Part shown: piece by piece, positions 36,716 to 46,417 of the stretch | Layout of the letters: each line of letters opens with the position of its first letter | Numbering within the stretch: position 1 is the first letter of the stretch | Origin: Prevotella sp. | GTDB taxonomy: Bacteria > Bacteroidota > Bacteroidia > Bacteroidales > Bacteroidaceae | Length of the DNA: 54,664 bases | Direction of reading: 5' to 3' | NCBI GenBank assembly: GCA_022511065.1 | Contig: JAFLSG010000009.1 | Location: forward strand, 1 to 54,664 | The notes under the pieces: generated by a model | What the model was told of the DNA's origin: nothing | The model's database searches: none | What the model saw: only the letters and a program-made list of their open reading frames with translations | Made by a program: the position numbers and the translations under genes

Positions 36716-37984
36716 ATGGGACAGTTTATATTATACAGCATATTGGTTTTCCTGATTACGATTCTCGCACTCGTAGTCATTCTTCTCGTGGCAAAGAAAT
36801 ATCTTTCGCCAAGCGGGAACGTGAACATAGAGATTAACGGCGACCGCACCATCAGCGTACCTCAGGGTAATAACCTGATGGCGACGCTCAATGAAAATGG
36901 CATTTTCCTGCCCAGCGCCTGCGGAGGTAAGGCAAGTTGCGGACAGTGTAAAGTTCAGGTGCTTGAGGGTGGCGGTGAGATTCTTGACTCGGAGAAGTCT
37001 CATTTTACGCGGAAGGAAATCAAGGATCATTGGCGACTTGGTTGCCAGTGCAAGGTCAAGGGCGATTTGAAGATTCACGTTGAAGAGAGTATTCTGGGCG
37101 TGAAGGAGTATGAATGTACGGTCATTTCCAATAAGAATGTGGCCACGTTCATCAAAGAGTTCAAGGTGCAGTTGCCAGCGGGCGCTCACATGGATTTCTT
37201 GCCCGGTTCATACGCACAGATTAAGATTCCTGCTTTTGAATGCATTGACTATGACAAGGATTTCGATAAGTCACTCATAGGAGACGAGTACCTGCCTTCG
37301 TGGGAGAACTTCAAGATGTTCTCACTGAAGTGTAAGAACCCAGAGCCGACTATCCGTGCCTACTCAATGGCCAACTATCCCGCTGAGGGTGATGTGTTTA
37401 TGCTCACTGTGCGCATCGCCACGCCTCCATTCAAGGCTGATCGCAGCGGATTCATGGATGTCAATCCCGGTATCGCCTCTTCGTATATATTCTCGCTGAA
37501 ACCTGGCGACAAAGTGGTGATGAGTGGTCCGTTTGGTGACTTCCATCCGCACTTTGACTCGAAGCGTGAGATGATTTGGGTGGGCGGTGGTGCCGGTATG
37601 GCTCCGCTCCGTGCGCAGATTATGCACATGACGAAGACGCTCCATACAACTGACCGTGAGATGCACTATTTCTATGGCGCGCGTGCGCTGAATGAGGTGT
37701 TCTATCTTGATGATTTCCTCGGTTTGGAGAAGGAGTATCCTAACTTCCATTTCCATCTTGCACTCGACCGTCCCGATCCTGCTGCTGATGCGGCAGGCGT
37801 TAAATACACGCCGGGCTTTGTTCATCAGGTGATGCTCAACACCTATCTCAAGGACCACGAGGCTCCAGAGGATGTGGAGTATTACATGTGCGGCCCAGGC
37901 CCGATGTCGGCGGCAGTCGTTCAGATGCTCGACTCACTGGGCGTTGAGCCGGAAAGCATTATGTATGATAATTTCGGAGGATAA
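36716..37984 (+). CDS. nqrF: Na+-NQR subunit F, NADH-oxidising
   Basis: Entry point of electrons. The 422-residue product has an N-terminal membrane helix, a [2Fe-2S] ferredoxin domain with the Cys cluster in SACGGKASCGQCK plus LGCQC, an FAD domain with RAYSMANYP, and an NAD-binding domain with WVGGGAGMAPLRAQI and the final EYYMCGPGPM. Domain order and length are normal. Last subunit of the operon; the antiporter gene follows after 15 bases. Confidence 0.96.
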   Translation: MGQFILYSILVFLITILALVVILLVAKKYLSPSGNVNIEINGDRTISVPQGNNLMATLNENGIFLPSACGGKASCGQCKVQVLEGGGEILDSEKSHFTRKEIKDHWRLGCQCKVKGDLKIHVEESILGVKEYECTVISNKNVATFIKEFKVQLPAGAHMDFLPGSYAQIKIPAFECIDYDKDFDKSLIGDEYLPSWENFKMFSLKCKNPEPTIRAYSMANYPAEGDVFMLTVRIATPPFKADRSGFMDVNPGIASSYIFSLKPGDKVVMSGPFGDFHPHFDSKREMIWVGGGAGMAPLRAQIMHMTKTLHTTDREMHYFYGARALNEVFYLDDFLGLEKEYPNFHFHLALDRPDPAADAAGVKYTPGFVHQVMLNTYLKDHEAPEDVEYYMCGPGPMSAAVVQMLDSLGVEPESIMYDNFGG

Positions 37985-37999
37985 GATTCAAGGGCTGCC

Positions 38000-39406
38000 A
38001 TGACGCTGATTATCGTTCTGTTGTTGCTGATGGGCTACGTGCTTATTGCCACCGGTCACCTCACGGGGGTGAACAAGGCGGCGATAGGTATGTTCCTTGG
38101 TACTGCCGGGTGGGTGTGCTACATCTGCTACGGAACGGACTTCGTAATGTCGCAGCATCCGCATGAGTATGTCGATTTCCTTGCCGGCGAAGCGCCATCG
38201 AGCAATGCAGTGAAGCACTACATTTATAATGAGGTGTTCCTGAATTACGTGGGGCGCGCGGCGAGCATCGTCATGTTCCTGCTTGCCACGATGACCATTA
38301 TCCAGATTCTGGACAACAACGGCTGTTTTGACTTCATCTCAAGGTGGATTCGGACAAGGAACTCTAAGCGGCTGTTGTGGAGCATTACGTTTGCCACGTT
38401 CATCATTTCCGCCAACTTGGACAACCTGACGACTGCCACGATGATGCTCATCATCATGCACGGCATCGTGCAAAACCGTCGTCAGCGGATGTTTATCGGT
38501 AGTGCCATCGTGATTGCCGCCAACTGCGGCGGATGTTTCACGGTGATAGGCGACCCTACGGGTTTGTTATTGTGGGGTAATGGTGCGGTGACGGCAACAG
38601 CATTCACATCCTATATGGCGCTGCCCGCTATCCTTGCTTGGGTGATTCCCACGATGCTCATTGGCCGTATGTTGCCTGACACGCTTGATGCACAATGGTC
38701 TCCGATGCCATATCGGGGCGATGATACGAATCTGACACCTTGGCAGCGCGTGGTGATGCTGTTCGTGGGTATTGGAGGATTGTGGTTCATCCCCACCTTC
38801 CACAACATCACGAAACTCTCGCCTTTCCTTGGTGCGCTCTGTGTGCTGAGTGTGCTGTGGGTGATTAACGAGGCTTTCAACCACAAACTGATGAACGCCG
38901 ACCAGATGTCCCCGAGACGCATGCCGCAGGCGCTGCAATATAGTTCCATCCAGCAAATGCTCTTCGTGATGGGCATCATGCTTGGCATGGGTGTGGTTAC
39001 GGAGACGGGGGTGTTCAGCGATGTGGCGGCATGGATTGACGGCAATATACACAACCTATGGGTTGTCGGCATCCTATCGGGATTGCTCAGCAGCCTTGTG
39101 GATACGTTTACCATTGCCATCAGTAACATCTCGCTCTATCCCGTACAGGAGAGTGAGCAGTTGCATATTTGGATGGACTCGGATTATATGGCGAACTTCA
39201 TCCTCAATGGCAACTACTGGAAAATTGTGGCTTACTCGACCGCCGTCGGTGGTTGCCTATTGTCCGTGGGGTCGGTGAGTGGCATCGCCCTGATGAAGAT
39301 GGAACACGTCAAGGTGGGGTGGTACTTGAAGAATATCACGCTGAAGATGCTTGCCGGCTGGATGGTCGGCATGGCGGTGCTTTGGGCGGAACTGACTTTT
39401 GTATAG
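38000..39406 (+). CDS. nhaD: Na+/H+ antiporter NhaD
   Basis: Ion-transporter-superfamily protein of 468 residues with about twelve membrane segments. The NhaD signatures SANLDNLTTATMMLI and ANCGGCFTVIGDPTGLLLW are present, as is SSLVDTFTIAI in the second half. NhaD exchanges Na+ for H+. It directly follows nqrF (15-base gap), so it is probably co-transcribed and links the Na+ gradient made by NQR to the proton gradient. Confidence 0.9.
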   Translation: MTLIIVLLLLMGYVLIATGHLTGVNKAAIGMFLGTAGWVCYICYGTDFVMSQHPHEYVDFLAGEAPSSNAVKHYIYNEVFLNYVGRAASIVMFLLATMTIIQILDNNGCFDFISRWIRTRNSKRLLWSITFATFIISANLDNLTTATMMLIIMHGIVQNRRQRMFIGSAIVIAANCGGCFTVIGDPTGLLLWGNGAVTATAFTSYMALPAILAWVIPTMLIGRMLPDTLDAQWSPMPYRGDDTNLTPWQRVVMLFVGIGGLWFIPTFHNITKLSPFLGALCVLSVLWVINEAFNHKLMNADQMSPRRMPQALQYSSIQQMLFVMGIMLGMGVVTETGVFSDVAAWIDGNIHNLWVVGILSGLLSSLVDTFTIAISNISLYPVQESEQLHIWMDSDYMANFILNGNYWKIVAYSTAVGGCLLSVGSVSGIALMKMEHVKVGWYLKNITLKMLAGWMVGMAVLWAELTFV

Positions 39407-39433
39407 AATCATTTACTTAATAAATCAAGAAAT

Positions 39434-40411
39434 ATGGCAAAGATTAAGACAGTAGGAGTAATGACCTCCGGCGGTGATTCTCCTGGAATGAATGCGGCTA
39501 TCCGTGCCGTCACACGTGCAGGTATCTGCAACGGACTGAACATCAAAGGTATTTACCGCGGCTATGACGGACTGATCAAGGGAGAAGTTAAGTCTTTCAC
39601 CACGGAAAATGTCAGTGGTATTATTATGACGGGTGGAACCATCTTAAAGACAGCCCGTTCAAAGGAGTTTATGACCCCCGAAGGCATGGCGAAGGCTTAC
39701 GAGACTATTCAACGTGAGGAGATTGACGCACTGGTGGTTATTGGTGGCAATGGCTCACTGACGGGTGCGCGCAACTTTGGTATGGAGTATGACTTGCCAG
39801 TAGTAGGATTGCCCGGCACTATCGATAACGACCTCTATGGTACGGATTCAACCATCGGCTACGACACGACGATGAACACCATCATGGAGTGTGTGGACCG
39901 TATTCGCGACACGGCGAACTCCCACGAGCGCATCTTCTTCATTGAGGTGATGGGACGCGATGCTGGTTTCTTAGCATTGAACTCTGCCATCGCAAGTGGT
40001 GCTGAAGCGGCCCTGATACCCGAGGAAGATACTGATGTGGACCAGTTGGCTCAGTTTATGTCCCGTGGTATCCGCAAGTCAAAGAAGTCTTGTATCGTCA
40101 TCGTGTCTGAGAGTCCCAAGTGCGGCGCACTTTATTATGCCGACCGCGTCAAGAATGAGTTCCCGGAGTTTGATGTAAGGGTGTCAATCCTTGGTCATCT
40201 TCAGCGTGGAGGCCGCCCCACGGCACACGATAGAATCCTTGCTTCCGTGACGGGTGCAGGTGCTATCAAGGCATTACTTCAGGGTCTGCGCAACGTGATG
40301 ATTGGTGTGCGGAACAACGAGGTTGTATTCGTACCGTTTAGCGAAGCCATCCGTAGCGATAAACCCGTGAACAAGAACCTGATGCGTGTGCTCGATGAAT
40401 TGAGCATTTAG
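39434..40411 (+). CDS. pfkA: 6-phosphofructokinase, ATP-type, with Asn at the Mg-binding position
   Basis: Phosphorylates fructose 6-phosphate to the 1,6-bisphosphate in glycolysis. The 325-residue product has [14 protein letters not shown], the catalytic [19 protein letters not shown] and [15 protein letters not shown]. The residue after TIDND's preceding proline is glycine, as in ATP-dependent rather than pyrophosphate-dependent enzymes. The usual GGDGS loop reads GGNGS here (Asn106), where the aspartate normally helps hold Mg-ATP. It lies 27 bases after nhaD and three before the P-loop/CYTH gene, so it may belong to the nqr transcript. Confidence 0.93.
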   Translation: MAKIKTVGVMTSGGDSPGMNAAIRAVTRAGICNGLNIKGIYRGYDGLIKGEVKSFTTENVSGIIMTGGTILKTARSKEFMTPEGMAKAYETIQREEIDALVVIGGNGSLTGARNFGMEYDLPVVGLPGTIDNDLYGTDSTIGYDTTMNTIMECVDRIRDTANSHERIFFIEVMGRDAGFLALNSAIASGAEAALIPEEDTDVDQLAQFMSRGIRKSKKSCIVIVSESPKCGALYYADRVKNEFPEFDVRVSILGHLQRGGRPTAHDRILASVTGAGAIKALLQGLRNVMIGVRNNEVVFVPFSEAIRSDKPVNKNLMRVLDELSI

Positions 40412-40414
40412 ACG

Positions 40415-41512
40415 ATGGGAAGCATCAAGAAGATTGTATTGACGGGCGGTCCTTGCGCGGGAAAGACGACGGCACTCGTGAAGATTATCGACTATTTCAC
40501 GGGCTTGGGCTACAAGGTGTTCACCATCCCCGAAGTGCCGACACTCTATAGTCAGGGCGGATGGAACTACCTGACGCCCAACCGCAACCTATATTATGAA
40601 GGTGAGCGTGCCATCCTTGAAACTCAGTTGGCGCTCGAAGACTCCTTCATGCGGTTGGCGGAAACGTGTACCAAGCCGACGCTCGTCGTATGCGACCGCG
40701 GCACGATGGACATTTCTGCCTATATGACGCCCGAGATGTGGGAAGACATTACCGCCAAGGCCGGTACGGACTCCAATTCCCTGCGTGAGCGCTATGATGC
40801 GGTGCTTCATCTGGTCAGTGCGGCGGATGGTGCGGAGCAGTATTACACCACTGCCACCAACGCCACACGCTACGAGCAGATGAACGAGGAAGGGCTTCAG
40901 ATTGCGCGCGACCTTGACAAGAAAGTCATCAAGGCATGGACGGGCCATCCTCATCTTCGTGTCATCAACAACCATGATGACTTTGAGAAGAAACTAAATC
41001 GTGTCATCAAGGAGATTTCCAGCGTGCTCGGACTTCCCCAGCGGGTGCATGATGAGCGTGTCTATCGGGTGGAGATTACTGGTGAGATTCCGGGTTGTAT
41101 CGAGAGCGACATCACGCAGACTTATCTGGTGGCGGAGCCGGGGTGCGAAGTGCGTTTGCGCCGTCGTGAGTGGAACGGGAAGGTGGTGAATGTCCACCAG
41201 ACCAAGAAGCGCATCAGCGATACTGAGCAGATAGAGACCGAGCGTCAGGTGAATAACAATCTCTATAAGTCGCTTCTTCAGCAGGCTGACCCTTACCGGC
41301 AGACGATTCACAAGCAGCGCAAGAGCTTTATCTGGAAAGGGCAGTATTTCGAAATCGACACCTTCCTGTCGCCTGTCACCGACTTGGTGATGATGGAGAT
41401 GAAGGGCATGGCTGAGCAAGAAACCGCCAACTTCCCGCCGTTCATCAAAGTGCTTGAGGACGTAACGGGCAACAGCCAGTATTACAACTACAACATCGCC
41501 TTGAGGAAATAA
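40415..41512 (+). CDS. P-loop NTPase fused to CYTH-like tunnel domain (TTD14-like)
   Basis: Product of 365 residues in two parts. Residues 1-200 are an AAA_28/NadR-type P-loop domain with Walker A GGPCAGKT (11-18) and the LVVCDRGTMDISAY segment as Walker B. Residues about 215-360 look like a CYTH/triphosphate-tunnel domain: EVRLRRREWNG, HQTKKR, ETERQV, KQRKSFIWKGQYFEIDTF supply the alternating charged residues that line such a tunnel. This pairing is known in the eukaryotic protein TTD14. The substrate is unknown; a nucleotide or inorganic polyphosphate is a fair guess. It starts three bases after pfkA and ends at a strong terminator. Confidence 0.75.
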   Translation: MGSIKKIVLTGGPCAGKTTALVKIIDYFTGLGYKVFTIPEVPTLYSQGGWNYLTPNRNLYYEGERAILETQLALEDSFMRLAETCTKPTLVVCDRGTMDISAYMTPEMWEDITAKAGTDSNSLRERYDAVLHLVSAADGAEQYYTTATNATRYEQMNEEGLQIARDLDKKVIKAWTGHPHLRVINNHDDFEKKLNRVIKEISSVLGLPQRVHDERVYRVEITGEIPGCIESDITQTYLVAEPGCEVRLRRREWNGKVVNVHQTKKRISDTEQIETERQVNNNLYKSLLQQADPYRQTIHKQRKSFIWKGQYFEIDTFLSPVTDLVMMEMKGMAEQETANFPPFIKVLEDVTGNSQYYNYNIALRK

Positions 41513-41545
41513 GCAGGCTGATGCTTTTCGTAAGCAGGCTGGTTA
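41511..41545. repeat. Twice-repeated AAGCAGGCTG motif
   Basis: AAGCAGGCTG occurs at 41511-41520, overlapping the stop of the preceding gene, and again at 41532-41541, where it runs on as GTTA. The minus strand of 27602-27616 carries AAGTAGGCTGGTTA. It may be a small dispersed repeat of this genome. Confidence 0.4.
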
Positions 41546-41550
41546 TTTTT

Positions 41551-41588
41551 ATAAAGTGCCATTTTACGACTGTAAGATGGCACTTTAT
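41551..41588 (+). terminator. Strong terminator hairpin before the ATP synthase operon
   Basis: A 17-base stem (41551-41567 with 41572-41588, one G-T wobble) and a four-base loop GACT, followed by TTATTTAATTCATTTTTTT. It closes the nqr-nhaD-pfkA-P-loop gene run. Confidence 0.8.
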
Positions 41589-41642
41589 TTATTTAATTCA
41601 TTTTTTTCTTCACAAAAAGTTTTTTATATTAAAATATTTTCG

Positions 41643-41650
41643 TAACTTTG
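41643..41650 (+). promoter_or_regulatory. -7 promoter box of the ATP synthase operon
   Basis: TAACTTTG fits TAnnTTTG, just past the terminator, and ends 51 bases before the atpD ATG. The region upstream is very AT-rich without a clear -33 TTTG. Confidence 0.6.
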
Positions 41651-41695
41651 CCCACAACTAATATCCCTAAAACGAATAATAACTTAAAATATTAA

Positions 41696-43228
<1,533 letters not shown>

Positions 43229-43255
43229 TCGATTGTAAAACCCTGAGATGAGAGT

Positions 43256-43501
43256 ATGCTGCAGTTAAAGATAGTTTCACCCGAAAAGATTGAGTTCGAC
43301 GGAGCGGTTGAGAGTGTGCTCGTGCCTGGTACTATGGGTCAGTTCGAGATTCTCAACGACCACGCACCCATTATCTCCACGCTCTGCAAGGGCTTTGTGG
43401 AGTACGGTACGAAGGAAGGGAAGGTACGCTTGGACATTCTCGGCGGATTCGTGGAGGTGCAGAAGAACATGGTTTCGCTCTGCGTAGAGGTGAAGGAGTA
43501 A
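43256..43501 (+). CDS. atpC: F1Fo ATP synthase subunit epsilon, short form
   Basis: Only 81 residues against about 139 in E. coli. It holds the N-terminal beta-sandwich (LQLKIVSPEKIEFDGAVESVLVPGTMGQFEILNDHAPIIS is the conserved stretch, positions 2-41) and stops right after it. The C-terminal two-helix domain, which in other bacteria can inhibit ATP hydrolysis, is absent. Short epsilon subunits occur in this phylum, so this is not a truncation by mutation. The stop TAA abuts the next ATG. Confidence 0.92.
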   Translation: MLQLKIVSPEKIEFDGAVESVLVPGTMGQFEILNDHAPIISTLCKGFVEYGTKEGKVRLDILGGFVEVQKNMVSLCVEVKE

Positions 43502-43936
43502 ATGTGGACAATGAGCATGGAAGTGAGCGTGACGAACATTGAAAGGACGGTGGCCTTATATAATAAGGTGTCACTCTGGATTATCTGCGCAATGACCCTT
43601 GTGGGGCTGCTCGTGATGCAGGTGTCGGGGTGGATGAGCCTCCTCAGTGTGCTGATAGTCTCGTCTGTCTTCCATCTGGTGTGTTCCTTCTCTTATGGAC
43701 AGGCATGGAAGGCCGTTGCAAGGCGCTCGCTGGAAACGCTTCCGAAGTTGTATCTCGCAAGTTCCGCCCTGCGTCTGATGGCAGCCGCCATCGTGATGCT
43801 CGCGTGGTGCGTGGTCAATAGGGCAGACATTGAGAGCATCAAGTGGTTTGCCGCCGTGTTCATCATCTACTATGTCGTCATGCTCGTTTTCGATGCAATA
43901 TTCTTTGCAAAAGTAAGTAAAAACAGTAACAAATGA
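43502..43936 (+). CDS. Small membrane protein of the ATP synthase operon, AtpI-like position
   Basis: Product of 144 residues with four hydrophobic segments (about 22-40, 44-62, 82-103 and 115-135) and no recognised motif. Its place just before the subunit a gene, its size and its four helices recall AtpI, an assembly helper for the c-ring, but sequence similarity is not obvious. The start at 43502 abuts the atpC stop. Later ATGs at 43511 and 43517 are possible. Its end overlaps the atpB start by four bases (ATGA). Confidence 0.7.
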   Translation: MWTMSMEVSVTNIERTVALYNKVSLWIICAMTLVGLLVMQVSGWMSLLSVLIVSSVFHLVCSFSYGQAWKAVARRSLETLPKLYLASSALRLMAAAIVMLAWCVVNRADIESIKWFAAVFIIYYVVMLVFDAIFFAKVSKNSNK

Positions 43937-45030
43937 AACAATTAAGACCAATATTCCTGTTTGTGGTGATGCTATGCTGCTCGCTCCCCGCATTTTCCAA
44001 TGAGGCGGAGAAGGAGGAAGGTGGCGTAAACCTGAAGGAGATATTGTTCGGTCACGTGCAGGATTCCTATCAGTGGCACATCACCGACATCGGTGGCCAT
44101 CCGCTGATTATCCCGCTCCCCATGATATTCTATTCGCAGAACAGCGGTTTCCATGTTTATTGCTCCTCGCAATTTGCGCATGAGCCGGATGCCGATTTGT
44201 TACGCGAAGGGCCTGATGGGTTCTACATTCAGGGAGCGGAGGATGAGAAAGGTTGCATTGTGGAGCGCACGGAGAGCGGGCTGCAACCCGTATGCTTCGA
44301 TATTTCCATCACAAAGACGGTGATGGTGCTCTTCATCAATGCGATTCTGCTCGTCATCTGCATCCTCACGGCTGCAAGGTGGTGCAAGAAGCATAAAGTG
44401 GATGACCCTGCTCCGAAAGGGTTTGTCGGATTGGTACACATGTTTGTGATGTCGGTCTATAACGACATGATTAAGCCTTCGCTGGGTGCAGAAGCCCCGA
44501 AGTATGCGCCGTATCTGATTACCTGCTTCTTCTTCATCTTCATCAGTAACCTGATGGGGGTGATGCCCTTCCCCCCGGGTGGTGGTAACTTGACTGGCAA
44601 TATCACTTGCACGATGTTCCTCGCACTTTGCACGTTCCTCATCGTGAACGTGACGGGTACGAAGGCATATTGGAAGGAAATTTTCTGGGGAGAAGTGCCC
44701 ATGTGGCTGAAATTCCCGGTACCCCTGATGCCGTTCATTGAGTTCTTTGGTATCTTCACGAAGCCCATCGCGCTGATGATTCGTCTCTTTGCGAATATGC
44801 TGGCTGGTCACGTGATTGCCATCTCGCTCTCGTGCATCATCTTCATCATGTTCGCCCTTGGCGGGGTGATGGGCACGGTGCTCGGTACGGTGATGACCCC
44901 CGTGAGCGTGTTTCTCAGTATTTTCATGATGCTGCTTGAGGTGCTGGTGTGCTACATCCAGGCGATGGTGTTCACCATGCTCTCGGCCGTGTTCATCTCC
45001 ATGTCGCACGTAAAGGAGCATCATGCCTGA
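43933..45030 (+). CDS. atpB: F1Fo ATP synthase subunit a
   Basis: Stator membrane subunit forming the ion half-channels. The 365-residue product carries the essential arginine (Arg284) in IALMIRLFANMLAGHV and the conserved NLMGVMPFPPGGGNLTGN. It is nearly 100 residues longer than in E. coli: an N-terminal signal-like segment (FLFVVMLCCSLPAFS) and about 90 further residues precede the first core helix, so an extra domain should face the periplasm. This extension is common in Bacteroidetes. Confidence 0.95.
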   Translation: MKQLRPIFLFVVMLCCSLPAFSNEAEKEEGGVNLKEILFGHVQDSYQWHITDIGGHPLIIPLPMIFYSQNSGFHVYCSSQFAHEPDADLLREGPDGFYIQGAEDEKGCIVERTESGLQPVCFDISITKTVMVLFINAILLVICILTAARWCKKHKVDDPAPKGFVGLVHMFVMSVYNDMIKPSLGAEAPKYAPYLITCFFFIFISNLMGVMPFPPGGGNLTGNITCTMFLALCTFLIVNVTGTKAYWKEIFWGEVPMWLKFPVPLMPFIEFFGIFTKPIALMIRLFANMLAGHVIAISLSCIIFIMFALGGVMGTVLGTVMTPVSVFLSIFMMLLEVLVCYIQAMVFTMLSAVFISMSHVKEHHA

Positions 45031-45105
45031 TTCCGCTTGGTGCGGCGAAAGGCAAAACAGAATAAAATAACAATTAAACAATAACAATTTAAAAATTTAA
45101 GGATT

Positions 45106-45348
45106 ATGATTTCATTATTATTAGCAGCAGACGCACTGGCTAAGCTCGGTGCTACTGTAGGTGGTGGTTTGGCAGTTATCGGTGCAGGTATTGGTATCGG
45201 TCGTATTGGCGGCTCAGCTATGGATGCTATGGCTCGTCAGCCGGAGAAGATGGGCGGTCTTCAGTCTTCGATGATTCTTGCCGCCGCTCTGGTCGAGGGT
45301 GCCACATTCCTCGCATTGGTGATTTCTATTCTTGCACTGTTCGTATAA
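45106..45348 (+). CDS. atpE: F1Fo ATP synthase subunit c
   Basis: Rotor-ring subunit of 80 residues, two helices joined by the ARQPE loop (43-47). The ion-binding carboxylate is Glu64 in the second helix. The positions that complete the Na+ site in Ilyobacter tartaricus (Gln32 and Ser66) are Ile31 and Gly65 here, so the ring looks proton-specific. A 75-base AT-rich gap precedes the gene, the longest inside the operon, which may help set the higher expression the c subunit needs. Confidence 0.95.
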   Translation: MISLLLAADALAKLGATVGGGLAVIGAGIGIGRIGGSAMDAMARQPEKMGGLQSSMILAAALVEGATFLALVISILALFV

Positions 45349-45363
45349 TTTCCATTCCGGCGT

Positions 45364-45861
45364 ATGTCATTGATAACCCCTGACTTTGGTCTCTTCTTCT
45401 GGATGACCGTCGTCTTCCTCGTGGTGTTGTTCATCCTGTGGAAGTACGGTTTCCCCGTCATCATCAAGATGGTTGATGAGCGGAAAGCCTTCATCGACGA
45501 CTCGTTGCGCAAGGCGCACGAGGCTAACGAGCGGTTGGCCAATATCCAGAAAGAAGGAGAATCCATCTTGCAGGAGGCGAGGGAGAAGCAGGCTCAGATA
45601 TTAAAGGAGGCTGCTGAGACTCGCGACGCCATCGTGGAAAAGGCTCAGGATAAGGCAAGACAAGAAGGTGCCCGTCTGCTCGACGAGGCGAAGGCTGCCA
45701 TTGAGCAGGAAAAGAAGAACGCCATTGCCGACATCCGCAAGCAAGTAGCCACGCTGAGCGTGGAAATCGCGGGAAAGGTTCTGCGTCAGAACCTCAGCGA
45801 CGACCAGGCGCAGATGGATTTGATTGAACGTATGCTGGATGAAGTTTCTGTTGATAAATAA
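45364..45861 (+). CDS. atpF: F1Fo ATP synthase subunit b
   Basis: Peripheral stalk subunit of 165 residues. One N-terminal membrane helix (FGLFFWMTVVFLVVLFILWKYG region, about 8-29) is followed by a long charged coiled coil with KAHEANERLANIQKEGESI and repeated A/E/K-rich heptads, as expected for the b dimer that links Fo to F1. It lies 15 bases after atpE. Confidence 0.94.
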   Translation: MSLITPDFGLFFWMTVVFLVVLFILWKYGFPVIIKMVDERKAFIDDSLRKAHEANERLANIQKEGESILQEAREKQAQILKEAAETRDAIVEKAQDKARQEGARLLDEAKAAIEQEKKNAIADIRKQVATLSVEIAGKVLRQNLSDDQAQMDLIERMLDEVSVDK

Positions 45862-45871
45862 GTTTTGACGT

Positions 45872-46408
45872 ATGGATATAGGAGTAATATCGGTAAGATA
45901 TGCCCGCGCACTCCTCAAGAGTGCCATTGACGCAGGCATCGAGGATGCTGTCTATGCTGAGATGCAGCAGCTGGCAAGAAGCTATGCTGAAGTGCAGCAG
46001 TTGCGGCTTACGATAGACAACCCGATGCTCCCGAAGGACAAAAAAGAGGCATTGCTGCTGACGGCCGTCGGCGGAACCCCCACAGAGCTGACAAAGGCTT
46101 TCGTAGGATTGGTGCTGAAGGAAGACCGGGAGAGTGTCATGCAGTTCATTGCCAATTCGTACGTCACACTTTACCGACAGGAGAAGAACATCATCCGTGG
46201 ACGCCTCACCACCGCCGCCCGCGTGTCACCTGCAACAGAGCAGAAGATGCGCCAGATGGTGGAGAGTAAGACTAATGGGACTGTGGAGTTCGAGACGGAG
46301 GTGAATCCCGACATCATCGGAGGTTTCATCCTTGAATATGACACGTATCGTATGGATGCGAGTGTCAAGTCGAAACTCAATAGCATTCTTAACACACTTA
46401 AAAAGTAA
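45872..46408 (+). CDS. atpH: F1Fo ATP synthase subunit delta
   Basis: Joins the peripheral stalk to the top of F1. The 178-residue product starts ISVRYARALLKSAIDAG, the usual delta/OSCP N-terminus, and ends with GGFILEYDTYRMDASVKSKLNSI, the family's C-terminal signature. It lies between b and alpha as usual, ten bases from each neighbour. Confidence 0.94.
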   Translation: MDIGVISVRYARALLKSAIDAGIEDAVYAEMQQLARSYAEVQQLRLTIDNPMLPKDKKEALLLTAVGGTPTELTKAFVGLVLKEDRESVMQFIANSYVTLYRQEKNIIRGRLTTAARVSPATEQKMRQMVESKTNGTVEFETEVNPDIIGGFILEYDTYRMDASVKSKLNSILNTLKK

Positions 46409-46417
46409 AACAGTAAT

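Noticed and set aside
45106..45348. Idea of a Na+-driven ATP synthase
   Set aside because: The neighbouring Na+-NQR made this attractive, but the c-subunit positions that bind Na+ elsewhere are Ile31 and Gly65 here.
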